From: Janthinobacterium agaricidamnosum NBRC 102515 = DSM 9628
GTDB lineage: Bacteria > Pseudomonadota > Gammaproteobacteria > Burkholderiales > Burkholderiaceae_D
Assembly (NCBI RefSeq): GCF_000723165.1
Contig: NZ_HG322949.1
Span: 2,208,234 to 2,272,233 of the forward strand
Direction: 5' to 3'
DNA length: 64,000 nt
Numbering within the stretch: the stretch's first letter is position 1; every line of letters begins with the position of its first letter. This document shows positions 43,748 to 54,307 of this stretch, piece by piece. The notes under the pieces are model-generated. The model was not told the origin of the DNA. It was given only the letters and a program-made list of their open reading frames with translations, and searched no databases. The position numbers and the translations under genes are program-made.

Positions 43748-45176
43748 ACGCTGTCCTTTCTTTTTAGCAAGCCGAGTAACAGTTTTTCAGCGTCGCTGAA
43801 ATTCAGCGTTTCAATCGCATCGGCCATCGCCAGCGCGGTTGCGCGGTCGCGCCGTTCCAGCGCCGGACGCAGCGACTGGAACGACGCCAGCGCTGTCAGG
43901 TTGTTGTCGCGGATCTGGAGCAGCAATTGTGCCAGCGCTTGCGGCAAGTCGCCGCTGGTACTGGTACTGGTGCTTGCCGGCGGCGCCAGCGGCAAGGTCC
44001 GCACCGTGGCGATCACCAGGCTCATCGCTTCATCCAGCCGCTGCAGCAACGGCGCCAGGTCGCGATCGCGGCCTTGCTTGACGGCGCGTTCCGCTTGCGC
44101 GCCGAGGCTGGCGATCTGGCTGGCGCCCAGGTTGGCCGCGACGCCGCACATGCGGTGCAGCAATTGTGCCGCAGAGTGGCGCTTGCCGCCGGCCAGCAAG
44201 CCGCGCGTCTGCGCCACCGTGTCGCCCTGCGAATTTTCAAACCGCTTTAACAGGCCGATGAAGACGCCGTAATCGCCGTCGAAGCGGTGCAGCGCCGCTT
44301 TCAGGTCGATGCCGGGCATGTTGCGCGGAATGCCAGAAGGATTCTGCAGCGGCTGCTTCGTTGCCGGCCAGGCCAGCCGGCGCAGCGTGCCGATCAGGTC
44401 GTCGACCTCGATCGGCTTGGCGACGCAGGCGTTCATGCCGCTGCTGATGGCGCGGCTGCGGTCTTCATCCATCACGTTGGCGGTCATCGCGATGATCGGC
44501 AAGTCGCTCAAGCCCATCGCGCGGATGGCGCGGGTCGCTTCATAACCGTTCATCACCGGCATGTGCACATCCATCAGCACCGCGTCGAACTGCTCCGGCG
44601 CAGCGCGCAGCAAGTCGAGCGCGATGCGCCCATCGGCCGCCACCGTCACCCGCGCACCCGCATGCAGCAAGATGCAGGATGCCACGTCCTGGTTGATTTG
44701 ATTGTCTTCCACCAGTAATAGGCGCATGCCGGTGAGCAATCCCGAGAGCGGCGTCGAGACGGGCAGGGCAGGCGGCGCGCTGCCGGTGTGCACCGCCGTG
44801 ACGGCGGCCGGCAGGCGCTGCGGAGTGGTCGGTTTGCTCAAAATGGCAGCGATATCGAGACTGTCGGCGATGTGCTCCAGGTTTTCACTGGCATGGTCGG
44901 CCACCGGCATGGTCACCGGCGGCAGCACCAGGGCGTAGTCGCGTGCCTGCTTCACATGGAAATGCCGTCCATGCCGGGCATCGCGCTGTCCAGCAGCCAT
45001 ACATCGGGATGCTGCTGGTCTATCTTTAATTGTCGCAGTAAATCGGCTCCGGTGTCGCCGCTGTCGGCGCCCCGGCTGCAAGCGATGTGCCAGCCGAATA
45101 TCTGGCCAATCGCTTGCAGCCGGGAGCGCACGGTGTATTGGGTCGCTGGGTCGTTGGCGCCTTGCGTAGCTCGCAT
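43744..45176 (-). pseudogene. Hybrid histidine kinase remnant: REC-REC-Hpt end, frameshifted
   Basis: The first piece (45176 down to about 44952) ends in PDVWLLDSAMPGMDGISM, the middle of a receiver domain. The remainder of that receiver continues in another frame (QARDYALVLPPVTMPV, then ILSKPTTPQRL). A second intact receiver follows (MRLLLVEDNQINQDVAS, VLMDVHMPVMNGYEATR, CVAKPIEVDDL) and then an Hpt domain with LLHRMCGVAANLGA in place of the usual HxLKG helix. The sensor, dimerisation and ATPase domains that should lie upstream are missing, and an acyl-CoA dehydrogenase gene ends at 45219 instead. The remnant from about 45081 could still make a receiver-Hpt protein. Confidence 0.75.
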
Positions 45177-45218
45177 CAGCGCGCAGCGCCTAATCCGGCA
45201 AGTCCGGCGTTCAAGCCG

Positions 45219-46478
45219 TCAGCCACGCGTTACCGGCAAGCTCAAATCTTCTTGCAACTTGGTATGTTTCGCCAGTTCCAGCTTGGCGATCGCGTTGCGG
45301 TGCACTTCGTCCGGGCCATCGGCCAGGCGCAGCGTGCGGTTGCCGGCCCATTGCGCCGCCAGCGGGAAATCGTCCGACACGCCGGCCGCGCCATGCGCCT
45401 GGATGGCCCAGTCCAGCACTTGCTGGGCCACGTTCGGCGCCAGCACCTTGATCATCGCGATTTCCGCCTGTGCGTGTTTGTTGCCGACGGTATCCATCAG
45501 CGCGGCGGTTTTCAGCGTCAGCAGGCGCGCCGTGTCGATCTGGATGCGGGCCTCGGCGATGCGTTCGCGCCACACGCCCTGTTCGGAAATCTTCTTGCCG
45601 AACGCCACGCGCTGGTTCAGGCGCAGGCACATCAATTCCAGCGCCCGCTCGGCGACGCCGATGGCGCGCATGCAATGGTGGATGCGGCCCGGTCCCAGCC
45701 GGCCCTGGGCGATTTCAAAACCGCGTCCTTCGCCGAGCAGCAAGTTGCTGGCCGGCACGCGCACATTCTCGAACAGGATTTCGCAATGGCCGTGCGGCGC
45801 GTCGTCGTAGCCGAATACCGGCAGCGGCCGCACGATGGTGATGCCGGGGGTGTCGGCCGGCACCAGTATCATCGATTGCTGGGCATGCCGTGGCGCGTCG
45901 ATATCGGTCTTGCCCATCGTGATGAAAATCTTGCAGCGCGGATCGCCGGCGCCGGAGATCCACCATTTATGGCCATTGATGACGTAATCGTCGCCATCGC
46001 GGTCGATGCGGGTGGCGATATTGGTCGCGTCCGACGACGCCACACCCGGTTCGGTCATCGCGAACGCCGAGCGGATCTCGCCGCGCAGCAGCGCTTCCAG
46101 CCACTGCTGTTTATGCTGCTCGGAACCGTAGCGCTCGAGGGTTTCCATATTGCCGGTATCCGGCGCGGCGCAATTGAACACTTCCGGCGCCCAGACGACG
46201 CGGCCCATGATTTCGCACAGCGGCGCGTAATCGAGGTTCGACAAGCCTTGCGGCGCGCGGGCGGAGCGGGGCAGGAACAGATTCCACAAACCCTGTTCGC
46301 GCGCCAGCGGCTTCAGTTGTTCGATGATGCGGGTCGGCAGCCAGCGGTTGCCGCGTTCGGCGCCGTTGGCATCGACTTGCTGCTTGAATACTTTTTCATT
46401 CGGGTAGATATGCTGGTCCATAAAGGCCAGCAACTTGCCTTGCAACTCTTTGCAACGGTCGGAATAGTCGAAATTCAT
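45219..46478 (-). CDS. Acyl-CoA dehydrogenase of the ACAD10/ACAD11 type
   Basis: This is a 419-residue FAD dehydrogenase. [20 protein letters not shown] is the SEP-like FAD loop, followed by [32 protein letters not shown]-like segments with [15 protein letters not shown], and the C-terminus [34 protein letters not shown] is characteristic of ACAD10/11-like enzymes. It lies 13 bases downstream of a phosphotransferase gene. In human ACAD10/11 these two activities are fused, and in the Pseudomonas levulinate operon they are separate (LvaC/LvaA), removing a 4-hydroxy group through a phosphorylated intermediate. A 4-hydroxyacyl-CoA role is inferred from that pairing. Confidence 0.92.
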   Translation of the reverse strand: MNFDYSDRCKELQGKLLAFMDQHIYPNEKVFKQQVDANGAERGNRWLPTRIIEQLKPLAREQGLWNLFLPRSARAPQGLSNLDYAPLCEIMGRVVWAPEVFNCAAPDTGNMETLERYGSEQHKQQWLEALLRGEIRSAFAMTEPGVASSDATNIATRIDRDGDDYVINGHKWWISGAGDPRCKIFITMGKTDIDAPRHAQQSMILVPADTPGITIVRPLPVFGYDDAPHGHCEILFENVRVPASNLLLGEGRGFEIAQGRLGPGRIHHCMRAIGVAERALELMCLRLNQRVAFGKKISEQGVWRERIAEARIQIDTARLLTLKTAALMDTVGNKHAQAEIAMIKVLAPNVAQQVLDWAIQAHGAAGVSDDFPLAAQWAGNRTLRLADGPDEVHRNAIAKLELAKHTKLQEDLSLPVTRG

Positions 46479-46491
46479 GCGTGTCCCCTGA

Positions 46492-47571
46492 TCAGATTGG
46501 TTTGCCGCTGGCGTATGCCCAGCCCAGTTCGGCCATCGGCCGCGCCATTTTTCCCGATTCCAGCGCCTGCGCGCTGGCGGCGGTGCCGTCGACGTAGCGT
46601 TTCATGATGCCTTGCATGATGCTGGCCAGCCGGAACATATTGAAGGCCAGGTAAAAATTGAAATCCTCCAGGCGTATCGTCTTGCCGGTGCGGGCCGCGT
46701 ATTGGGCGATGTATTCTTGCTGCGAAGGAATCCCCAGCGATTCCAGGTCGAGGCCGGCGATGCCGCGGAACTGGCCCGGCGCGATATGCCAGCTCATGCA
46801 GTGATACGAAAAATCGGCGAACGGATGGCCCAGCGTCGACAATTCCCAGTCCAGCACCGCCAGGATGCGCGGCTCGGTCGGGTGGAAAATGATGTTGTCG
46901 AGGCGGAAGTCGCCATGCACGATGCTGGTGTCGTCGCCCGGCGGAATATGATGTGGCAGCCATGCCATCAACTGGTTCATCGGAGCGATGTCTTCGGTCA
47001 CCGAGGCCAGGTATTGCTTGCTCCAGCGCTCGATCTGGCGCTGGAAATAATTGCCGGGCTTGCCGTAATCGGCCAGGTCGATGGCCGTGTAATCGGTGCT
47101 GTGCAGCAATGCGATGACGCGGTTCAATTCGGCGTAGATGGCGCCCCGTTCGTCTGGCGTCATGCCGGGCAGCGACTGGTCCCACAAGACCCGGCCGTCG
47201 ATGAATTCCATGATGTAAAAGGCGCGTCCGATCACCGCTTCATCCAGGCACAGGGCGTATTGGCGCGCGGCCGGGAAACCCGCCTGGTGCAAGGCGTCCA
47301 TGACGCGGAATTCGCGCTCGATCGCATGCGCCGACGGCAATAATTTGGCGGCCGGACCGGGCTTGGTGCGCAACACATAATGCTGCGGGCCATGCTGGCC
47401 CGGCACCGTCAACTTGAAGGTCGGGTTCGATTGCCCGCCCTTGAATTGCTCGACGGCGGGAATGCCGCCGGGATAACCATCGACATTGGCTTCCAGATAG
47501 GCCGCCAGCGCCGCGACATCGAATTTCTGCCGCTCCGACACCGGCTTGGTGCCCATGAACTCTTGGTACAT
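46492..47571 (-). CDS. Phosphotransferase (APH/ACAD10-like) partner of the dehydrogenase
   Basis: This 359-residue protein-kinase-like fold enzyme of the aminoglycoside phosphotransferase family contains [18 protein letters not shown] (nucleotide loop), HYVLRTKP with the ATP Lys, the Brenner motif [16 protein letters not shown] (catalytic Asp) and [22 protein letters not shown] (metal Asp). [11 protein letters not shown] is the ACAD10-type signature rather than that of an antibiotic kinase. It probably phosphorylates a hydroxyacyl-CoA for the adjacent dehydrogenase. It is transcribed divergently from the TetR gene across a palindromic operator region. Confidence 0.92.
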   Translation of the reverse strand: MYQEFMGTKPVSERQKFDVAALAAYLEANVDGYPGGIPAVEQFKGGQSNPTFKLTVPGQHGPQHYVLRTKPGPAAKLLPSAHAIEREFRVMDALHQAGFPAARQYALCLDEAVIGRAFYIMEFIDGRVLWDQSLPGMTPDERGAIYAELNRVIALLHSTDYTAIDLADYGKPGNYFQRQIERWSKQYLASVTEDIAPMNQLMAWLPHHIPPGDDTSIVHGDFRLDNIIFHPTEPRILAVLDWELSTLGHPFADFSYHCMSWHIAPGQFRGIAGLDLESLGIPSQQEYIAQYAARTGKTIRLEDFNFYLAFNMFRLASIMQGIMKRYVDGTAASAQALESGKMARPMAELGWAYASGKPI

Positions 47572-47629
47572 CCTGTCTCCCCCGGGCCTGTGCCCATGTT
47601 CGTGATATGGCTGATTCTAACTGATGAAA

Positions 47630-47643
47630 AGTACGATCGTACT
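47630..47643. promoter_or_regulatory. Perfect 14-bp palindrome, candidate TetR operator 1
   Basis: AGTACGATCGTACT is fully self-complementary and sits 59 bases upstream of the phosphotransferase start and 87 bases before the TetR start. This is where a repressor would control the divergent dehydrogenase operon. Confidence 0.65.
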
Positions 47644-47697
47644 ATTTATTTGTCAATAATGCCACACTGCATGCCGACAGTGCATTGCCGTGCTTGA

Positions 47698-47727
47698 CTA
47701 GAATTATATTCTAGAAGATTATTCTAG
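47698..47727. promoter_or_regulatory. Two overlapping palindromes, candidate TetR autoregulatory operator
   Basis: CTAGAAT-TAT-ATTCTAG (47698-47714) shares its right arm with CTAGAA-GATTA-TTCTAG (47711-47727). The second ends two bases before the TetR start codon, so a bound protein would block the start region of that gene. Confidence 0.65.
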
Positions 47728-47729
47728 TC

Positions 47730-48392
47730 ATGCACACATCTGACACTTTCAAGGAACCGGGCGCGGTCATTGCCGCCGTGGACCGCAAGTCGGTCATCCT
47801 GGCCGCCGCGCTGGCCGTCTTTACGGAGAAGGGCGTGGTCGCGGCCACCGTCGACGATATCCGCCAGCGCAGCCAGGCTTCGGTCGGCAGCATTTATCAC
47901 CACTTCGGCACCAAGGAAGGCATCGCGGCGGCGCTGTTCATGCATGGCCTCGACGATTATTGGGGCCGCTTGCAGGTCAGTCTGCAAGCGGCGCCGAATG
48001 CCGAGCGGGCCATCCACGCCTTGCTGGAAACCCATCTGGTGTGGATCGTCGGCCAGCCGGACCTGGCGCGTTTCCTGTTTGCACGGCGCCAGGCGATCAG
48101 CGCGGACCATGAACAAGCGATCCGGCAACGCACGGCCGCTCATTTCAAGGCCTTGTTCGAATTGTTCAAACCCTGGTTCCGGCAGGGAATATTGCGCCGC
48201 CTGCCAGCCGAGCTGTATTCGCCGTTGCTGCTGGGGCCGGCGCAAGATCTGGCGCGCCACTGGCTCGGCGGCCGCATCGAGTTCGATCCACTCAGCGTGA
48301 TCGACGAACTGAGCGGCGCCGCCTGGCGCAGCCTGGCCGTCGATCCATCCCGGCCGGGTTCGGCCAGCGCCCCACAGGAATCCATGCCATGA
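47730..48392 (+). CDS. TetR/AcrR-family transcriptional regulator
   Basis: This is a 220-residue repressor-type protein. The N-terminal HTH is clear: VILAAALAVFTEKGVVAATVDDIRQRSQASVGSIYHHFGTKEGIAAALF. The C-terminal ligand domain is helical (ALLETHLVWIVGQPDLARFLFARRQ). It is divergent from the dehydrogenase/phosphotransferase operon, with palindromes in between, so it most likely represses that operon and itself. Its stop overlaps the next gene's start by 4 bases (ATGA). The ATG at 47730 has little leader behind the palindromes, so a short or leaderless transcript is possible. Confidence 0.92.
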   Translation: MHTSDTFKEPGAVIAAVDRKSVILAAALAVFTEKGVVAATVDDIRQRSQASVGSIYHHFGTKEGIAAALFMHGLDDYWGRLQVSLQAAPNAERAIHALLETHLVWIVGQPDLARFLFARRQAISADHEQAIRQRTAAHFKALFELFKPWFRQGILRRLPAELYSPLLLGPAQDLARHWLGGRIEFDPLSVIDELSGAAWRSLAVDPSRPGSASAPQESMP

Positions 48393-49264
48393 CACGCACA
48401 TCTTTTACCCTCGATACCGCCGATGGCCAGGTCTTGCGCGCGTATCGCTACCAGCCGCAACAGCAGGTGCGGGCGGAAGTGGTGATCGGACCGGCGATCG
48501 CGGTGCCGCAGGTGTTCTATACCTTGTTTGCCGGCCACCTGGCCAGCCTCGGCTACCGGGTCTGGACCTTCGATTACCGTGGCATCGGCGCATCGCGCTC
48601 GGGTTCGCTGCGTCATTGCCAGGCCGATCTTTTGACCTGGGTCGAACAAGACTTGAATGCGATGGTCCTGCATGCCAGCCGGCAAGTGGAAGAGGTGCCG
48701 CTGTTTTTGCTGGGACACAGCCTGGGCGGGCAAACCGCGCCGTTCCTGCCGGCGATACGGCAGGTCGCCGGCCTGATCAACATTTCCGTCGGCAGCGGCG
48801 CCGTGCGCCACAACCAGCCCGCTATGCGGCGTTCCGCGCAACTGCTGTGGCATGTGCTGGCGCCGGTGTTGTGTCCGTTGTTCGGGTATTTCCCGGGCAA
48901 GCGCATCGGCGTGGTCGGCGATTTGCCGCGCGGCGTCATGTTGCAGTGGCGCCGCTGGTGCCTGGCCCATGATTACATGCTGGACGGCGAGCCGGGTGCG
49001 CGGGCCGCGTATGCGCGCGCCAGCTATCCGGTGCTGAGCCTGTTTTTCAGCGACGACGAGTTACTGGCGGAAGCCGGATCGCGCATGCTGCACGACGCCT
49101 ACACCGGGACCGAGGTCGATTACCGGCCGCTCAGCCCGGCGCAATTCGATCTGCCGCGCATCGGCCATTTCGGGTTTTTCAAGCAGGAACAGGAAAAAAT
49201 CCTGTGGCCGCTGGTGGCCGACTGGCTGGCCCAGCGTTGTCCGCAGGCCGATCTGGCGGCCTGA
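48389..49264 (+). CDS. Alpha/beta-fold hydrolase
   Basis: This 291-residue hydrolase has the nucleophile elbow LLGHSLGGQTAPF (Ser in GHSLG), an oxyanion-hole region near IGPAIAVPQVFY, the strand VWTFDYRGIGAS, and the late LSLFFSDDELLAEAG and RIGHFGFFKQEQEKILWP, which carry the catalytic Asp and His. The GIGAS block and the C-terminal HFGFF are typical of a conserved proteobacterial group annotated as serine hydrolases, with no confirmed substrate. It is translationally coupled to the TetR gene, so it may act on an ester or thioester from the same lipid pathway. Confidence 0.85.
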   Translation: MTRTSFTLDTADGQVLRAYRYQPQQQVRAEVVIGPAIAVPQVFYTLFAGHLASLGYRVWTFDYRGIGASRSGSLRHCQADLLTWVEQDLNAMVLHASRQVEEVPLFLLGHSLGGQTAPFLPAIRQVAGLINISVGSGAVRHNQPAMRRSAQLLWHVLAPVLCPLFGYFPGKRIGVVGDLPRGVMLQWRRWCLAHDYMLDGEPGARAAYARASYPVLSLFFSDDELLAEAGSRMLHDAYTGTEVDYRPLSPAQFDLPRIGHFGFFKQEQEKILWPLVADWLAQRCPQADLAA

Positions 49265-49517
49265 GCCAGTGGCTTGCTACGGGCTTGATAGCGCCGCGCC
49301 GCGGGACGGCAGCAGAGCCGCGGCAGACGCGGCCGTTGCAATATTTGGCATTACTTTATTGCAATTTATCTTAATTTTTGATACTAAATTTTTCTCTTGC
49401 CGCTTTGAGGCGTAAAATGTCGGGACATGGAATAAATTGCGTGTGTATATCTTGCAAGGTATAAAACATGGCAAAAGTAGCCATTATTTTTCTTTCCCTA
49501 CATAATAGAGGCGACAT

Positions 49518-52500
49518 ATGGTTCAGATGTCCCGGCGCCAGTTCCTTCGGGTAACTGGCGCGACAATTGCCGGCTCCAGCCTGGCCTTGCTCGGCTTTGC
49601 GCCGAGTACGGCCCTGGCTGAAGTACGCCAATACAAACTGGCGCGTACCACCGAGACGCGCAATACCTGCCCTTACTGCTCAGTCGGTTGCGGCATCCTG
49701 TTGTATGGTCTGGGCGACGGCGCGAAAAATGCCGTGTCCAGCATCATCCACATCGAAGGCGACGCCGACCATCCGGTCAATCGCGGCACCTTGTGTCCGA
49801 AGGGCGCCAGCCTGATCGACTTCATCCATAGCCCGAACCGTTTGAAGGCGCCGGAATACCGCGCGCCGGGCGGCACGGAATGGCAGCCGATCTCGTGGGA
49901 CAAGGCGCTCGACCGCATCGCGCGCCTGATGAAAGAGGACCGCGACGCCAACCTGGTCGAGAAAACCGCCGAAGGCAAGACCGTCAACCGATGGCTGACC
50001 ACCGGCATGCTGGCCGCGTCGGCCGCCAGCAATGAAGTCGGTTATTTGACGCACAAGGCCGTGCGCAGCATGGGCATGTTGACCTTCGATAATCAGGCGC
50101 GTGTATGACACGGACCGACGGTGGCAGGTCTTGCCCCGACGTTTGGCCGTGGCGCGATGACGAATCATTGGGTCGATATCAAGAATGCCGATGTGATCCT
50201 GGTCATGGGCGGCAATGCAGCGGAAGCACATCCTTGCGGATTCAAATGGGTCACGGAAGCAAAGGCGCATAACAAGGCCAAGCTGATCGTGGTCGATCCG
50301 CGCTTTACCCGTACCGCATCGGTGGCCGATTATTATTGCGCCACGCGAACCGGCACGGACATCGTTTTCCTCGGCGCGATCATCAATTACCTGCTGACGA
50401 ACGACAAGATCCAGCATGAGTACGTCCGCAATTACACGGACATGCCGTTCATCGTGCGCGAAGACTTCGGCTTCGAGGATGGCCTGTATTCCGGCTACGA
50501 CAAGGAAGCGGGCAAATACACCAGCAAGAGCAGCTGGGATTACGAAATGGGCGACGATGGTTATGCCAAGGTCGATCCGACCTTGCAACATCCGCGCTGC
50601 GTGTTCCAGTTGATGAAGAAGCACTATTCGCGCTACACGCCCGAGATGGTGCAGCGTACTTGCGGCGTCGCGCCGGACAAGTTCCACAAGGTTGCCGAGG
50701 CGCTCGCCTCGACCGCCGTGCCGGGACGCGCCGGCACCATCCTGTACGCACTGGGCTGGACCCATCACTCGACCGGCGCGCAAACCCTGCGCACCGGCGC
50801 GATGGTGCAACTGTTGCTGGGCAATATAGGCATCGCCGGCGGCGGCATGAACGCCTTGCGCGGCCACTCCAATATCCAGGGCTTGACCGACCTGGGCCTG
50901 CTGACCAACGCCTTGCCGGGTTATATGACGCTGCCGCTGGAAGCCGAGCAAGAGTACGAAACCTTTATCGGCGCGCGCGCCACCAAGCCATTGCGGCCGA
51001 ACCAGCTCAGCTACTGGAGCAATTACCGCAAGTTCCACGTCAGCTTCATGAAGACGTGGTGGGGCGACGCGGCCACCGCCGAAAATAACTACGCCTACGA
51101 TTATTTGCCGAAGCTCGACAAGCTGTACGATTTGATGCAAGCCATCGAGTTGATGCATCAAGGCAAGATGACCGGCTATATCTGCCAGGGCTTCAACGTG
51201 CTGGCGTCGGCGCCGAACAAGAAAAAGGTCACCGAAGGGCTGTCCAAGCTGAAATACCTGGTGGTGATGGACCCGTTGGCGGTGGAAACCAGCGAATTCT
51301 GGAAACCGCATGGCGAATTCCATGAAGTCGATCCGAGCAAGATCATGACCGAGGTGTTCCGCTTGCCGACCAGCTGTTTCGCCGAGGAACGCGGTTCGCT
51401 GGTCAGTTCGTCGCGCGTGCTGCAATGGCACTGGCAGGCGGCCGAACCGCCGGCCCAGGCGCGCAGCGACCTGGACATCATGTCCGGCTTGTTCTTGCGC
51501 ATCCGCAAGATGTACCAGACCGAAGGCGGCAAGTTCCCCGATCCTATCGTCAACCTGACGTGGAATTATGCGCATCCGGAAAGTCCGACGCCGGAAGAGC
51601 TGGCCAAGGAGTTCAATGGCCGCGCGCTGGCCGACCTGTACGATCCGAAAGACGCGACCAAGCTGCTGGTCAAGAAAGGCGAGCAATTGTCGTCGTTCGC
51701 CCAGTTGCGCGACGACGGCAGCACCGCCAGCGGCTGCTGGATTTTCGCCGGTTCGTGGACCCAGGCCGGCAATCAGATGGGACGCCGCGACAATAGCGAT
51801 CCGACCGGCATCGGCCAGACGCTGGGCTGGGCCTGGGCCTGGCCGGCCAACCGCCGGGTGCTGTACAACCGCGCTTCGTGCGATGTCAAGGGCAAGCCGT
51901 TCGACCCGACCCGCAAGCTGATCAGCTGGAATGGCAGCAGCTGGGGCGGCGCCGACATCCCCGACTTCAAGGCCGACGAACCGCCTGAAAACGGCATGGG
52001 CCCGTTCATCATGCTGGGCGAGGGCGTGGCGCGCTTCTTTGCGCGCGGCGCAATGGCGGAGGGACCGTTCCCCGAGCATTACGAGCCGTTCGAAAATCCG
52101 CTCGGCTACAACCCGATGCATCCGAAGAATCCGCGCGCGACCAGTAATCCGGCCGCCCGCGTGTTCGCCGACGACCGGGCCTTGTTTGGCACCCATGAGG
52201 AATATCCGCATGTGGCGACCAGCTACCGGCTGACCGAGCATTTCCATTTCTGGACCAAGCATGCCCGTTTGAATTCCATCATCCAGCCGCAGCAATTCGT
52301 CGAAATCGGCGAAGAGCTGGCCAAGAGTATCGGCGTGGTGGCCGGCGGCGATGTCCGCGTCAGTTCCAGGCGCGGCCACATCATCGCCAAGGCCGTGGTC
52401 ACCAAGCGCATCAAGACGCTGATCATCGACGGCAAGCCGGTGCACACGGTCGGTTTGCCGTTGCACTGGGGCTTCACCGGCGTGGCCAAGCCCGGTTATC

Positions 52501-52589
52501 TGATCAACACGCTGACGCCTGGCGTCGGCGATGCGAACTCGCAGACGCCGGAATTCAAGTCCTTCCTGGTGAAGGTGGAAAAAGCATGA
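49518..52589 (+). CDS. fdnG: Selenocysteine formate dehydrogenase, catalytic alpha subunit
   Basis: This 1023-residue molybdenum/tungsten bis-MGD enzyme oxidises formate to CO2. Residues 5-33 form a Tat signal (SRRQFL). A [4Fe-4S] cluster is bound by Cys 51, 54, 58 and 93 (CPYCSVGCG and GTLCPKG). Codon 197 (50106-50108) is an in-frame TGA between NQARV and HGPTVAGL, exactly where Sec stands in FdnG/FdoG. Reading resumes in frame to 52589, giving the same length as the Cys paralogue at 60495-63566. A SECIS hairpin follows the TGA. A tool without recoding would split the gene at 50108. It heads the operon fdnG-fdnH-fdnI, with fdhE-selA-selB-selC downstream. Confidence 0.96.
50106..50137 (+). 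promoter_or_regulatory. Sec UGA codon and bacterial SECIS hairpin
   Basis: TGA (50106-50108) is followed after 11 bases by a stem with a bulged T: GG (50120-50121), bulged T (50122), GGCA (50123-50126), loop GGTCT (50127-50131), TGCC (50132-50135), CC (50136-50137). The distance, the bulged U and the GGU loop match the E. coli fdhF/fdnG element recognised by SelB. Confidence 0.93.
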
Positions 52590-52602
52590 TGGGAGCACAA
52601 TA

Positions 52603-53526
52603 ATGTCTATGCAATCATTGGATATCCGGCGTTTGTCGGCCACCACGGTGCAGCCGCCGCAAGCGCGCACCCCGGTGACCGGCACGGTCGCCAAGCTGAT
52701 CGATGTGTCGAAATGCATCGGCTGCAAGGCGTGCCAGACCGCCTGTATGGAATGGAACGACTTGCGCGATGAAGTGGGCGAGAACCACGGCACCTACGAC
52801 AACCCGACCGACCTGACGCCGCAATCGTGGACCGTGATGCGGTTTTCTGAAGTGGAAAGCAACGACGGCAACCTGGAGTGGCTGATCCGCAAGGACGGCT
52901 GCATGCACTGCGAAGACCCGGGCTGCCTGAAAGCCTGTCCGGCGCCGGGCGCCATCGTGCAATACACCAACGGCATCGTGGATTTCCATCAGGAAAACTG
53001 CATCGGCTGCGGCTACTGCGTGGCCGGGTGTCCGTTCGACGTGCCGCGCATCTCGAAAAAGGACGACCGCGCCTACAAGTGCACCTTGTGCTCGGACCGC
53101 GTGGCGGTCGGCCAGGAACCGGCGTGCGTCAAGACTTGCCCGACCGGCGCGATTGTGTTCGGCACCAAGGAAGACATGCAGGAGCACGCGGCCGAGCGCA
53201 TCGAAGACTTGAAGTCGCGCGGGTTCGAGAATGCCGGCCTGTACGATCCGGCCGGCGTCGGCGGCACGCATGTGATGTATGTGCTGCACCACGCCGACAA
53301 GCCGACGCTGTACCACGGCCTGCGCAAGAACCCCAAGATCAGTCCGCTGGTCGGCTTGTGGAAGGGCGCCGCCAAACCGCTGGCGGTGGCCGGCATGGCG
53401 GTGGCGGCGCTGGCCGGGCTGTTCCACTATACCCGCATCGGGCCGAACGAAGTGAGCAGGGATGAGGAGCGCGAAGCGTTGGAAGAGGCGCGGCGCATCA
53501 AGGAGGATCAACATGAAGCACGGTAA
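52603..53526 (+). CDS. fdnH: Formate dehydrogenase iron-sulfur beta subunit (Sec operon)
   Basis: This 307-residue electron-transfer subunit has four Cys clusters for [4Fe-4S] centres: [40 protein letters not shown] and [21 protein letters not shown]. One C-terminal membrane helix lies at about 262-280 ([20 protein letters not shown]) and anchors it beside the cytochrome subunit. It passes electrons from the alpha subunit to haem b. It starts 14 bases after fdnG and overlaps fdnI by 14 bases. It is very similar to the protein encoded at 59560-60474. Confidence 0.96.
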   Translation: MSMQSLDIRRLSATTVQPPQARTPVTGTVAKLIDVSKCIGCKACQTACMEWNDLRDEVGENHGTYDNPTDLTPQSWTVMRFSEVESNDGNLEWLIRKDGCMHCEDPGCLKACPAPGAIVQYTNGIVDFHQENCIGCGYCVAGCPFDVPRISKKDDRAYKCTLCSDRVAVGQEPACVKTCPTGAIVFGTKEDMQEHAAERIEDLKSRGFENAGLYDPAGVGGTHVMYVLHHADKPTLYHGLRKNPKISPLVGLWKGAAKPLAVAGMAVAALAGLFHYTRIGPNEVSRDEEREALEEARRIKEDQHEAR

Positions 53527-54166
53527 CGACAAGCTGCGCGACAAGGATGGCAATCCCCTCATCGAGCGCTACAACCCGAACGAGCGCAGCAACCACTGGG
53601 TGACCGCGATCGCCTTCGTGCTGCTGGCCTTGTCCGGGCTGGCCATGTTCCATCCATCGATGGCGTGGCTGGCGCTGCTGTTCGGCGGCGGCCAGTGGAC
53701 CCGCATCCTGCACCCGTTCGCCGGGCTGGTGATGTTCGTCTCGTTCGCCTTGCTGGTCGTGCGCTTCTGGCACCACAACAAGTTCGAAGAGGGCGACACC
53801 CAGTGGCTGAAACAGATCGGCGACGTGCTCAACAACCGTGAAGAAAAGCTGCCGAAGATCGGCCGTTACAACGCCGGCCAGAAGCTGCTGTTCTTTACGT
53901 TGCTGTTTTGCATGGCCGGACTGTTTTTGTCGGGCATCGTCATCTGGCGCGCGTATTTCGCTTTCTATTTCCCGATCGACGTGGTGCGCGCGGCGGCCTT
54001 GCTGCACGCCTTCTGCGCCTTCGTGCTGATTGTCTCCATCATCGTGCATATCTATGCCGCGCTGTGGATCAAGGGCTCGATCGGTGCGATGGTGCGCGGC
54101 ACCGTCACTTACGGCTGGGCCCGCAAGCATCACCCGCGCTGGTTCGAGGAAGAGGCGCGCAAATAA
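53513..54166 (+). CDS. fdnI: Formate dehydrogenase cytochrome b556 gamma subunit (Sec operon)
   Basis: This 217-residue membrane subunit is read from ATG 53513, behind AAGGAGGATC. The longer frame to 53462 is not used. Four membrane helices are visible ([86 protein letters not shown]). The His in the first, second and fourth helices are candidate haem b ligands, as in the FdnI/FdoI family. It transfers electrons to quinone. It ends the structural operon, and a hairpin at 54212-54246 follows. Confidence 0.95.
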   Translation: MKHGNDKLRDKDGNPLIERYNPNERSNHWVTAIAFVLLALSGLAMFHPSMAWLALLFGGGQWTRILHPFAGLVMFVSFALLVVRFWHHNKFEEGDTQWLKQIGDVLNNREEKLPKIGRYNAGQKLLFFTLLFCMAGLFLSGIVIWRAYFAFYFPIDVVRAAALLHAFCAFVLIVSIIVHIYAALWIKGSIGAMVRGTVTYGWARKHHPRWFEEEARK

Positions 54167-54211
54167 GCTTGCCTTAAAGTTGTCTTAAGGCCGTCTAATA
54201 GTTGCTTTCAG

Positions 54212-54246
54212 ATGCGGGCCGGATGCGATACTGCTCCGGCCCGCAT
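54212..54246 (+). terminator. Hairpin after fdnI, weak terminator
   Basis: A 12-bp stem (ATGCGGGCCGGA at 54212-54223 pairing with TCCGGCCCGCAT at 54235-54246) is followed only by CTCTTTAT. Read-through into fdhE is therefore likely, with reduced expression. Confidence 0.55.
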
Positions 54247-54307
54247 GCTCTTTATCGATTAAAATGCGTTGAAATACAGTCCAATCCAGCGGGTTGGCTG
54301 ACGACGC

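Noticed and set aside
50106..50108. Reading the in-frame TGA in fdnG as a nonsense mutation that splits the gene
   Set aside because: The position is the Sec site of the family, a SECIS hairpin follows, and selA, selB and selC are in the same cluster. Recoding is the better explanation.
49680..52793. A 1037-codon open frame on the minus strand opposite the Sec formate dehydrogenase genes
   Set aside because: It is the mirror of a GC-rich gene with strong third-position bias. Its translation is rich in His, Arg, Gln, Ala and Gly, has no domain, and lies entirely under well-recognised genes.
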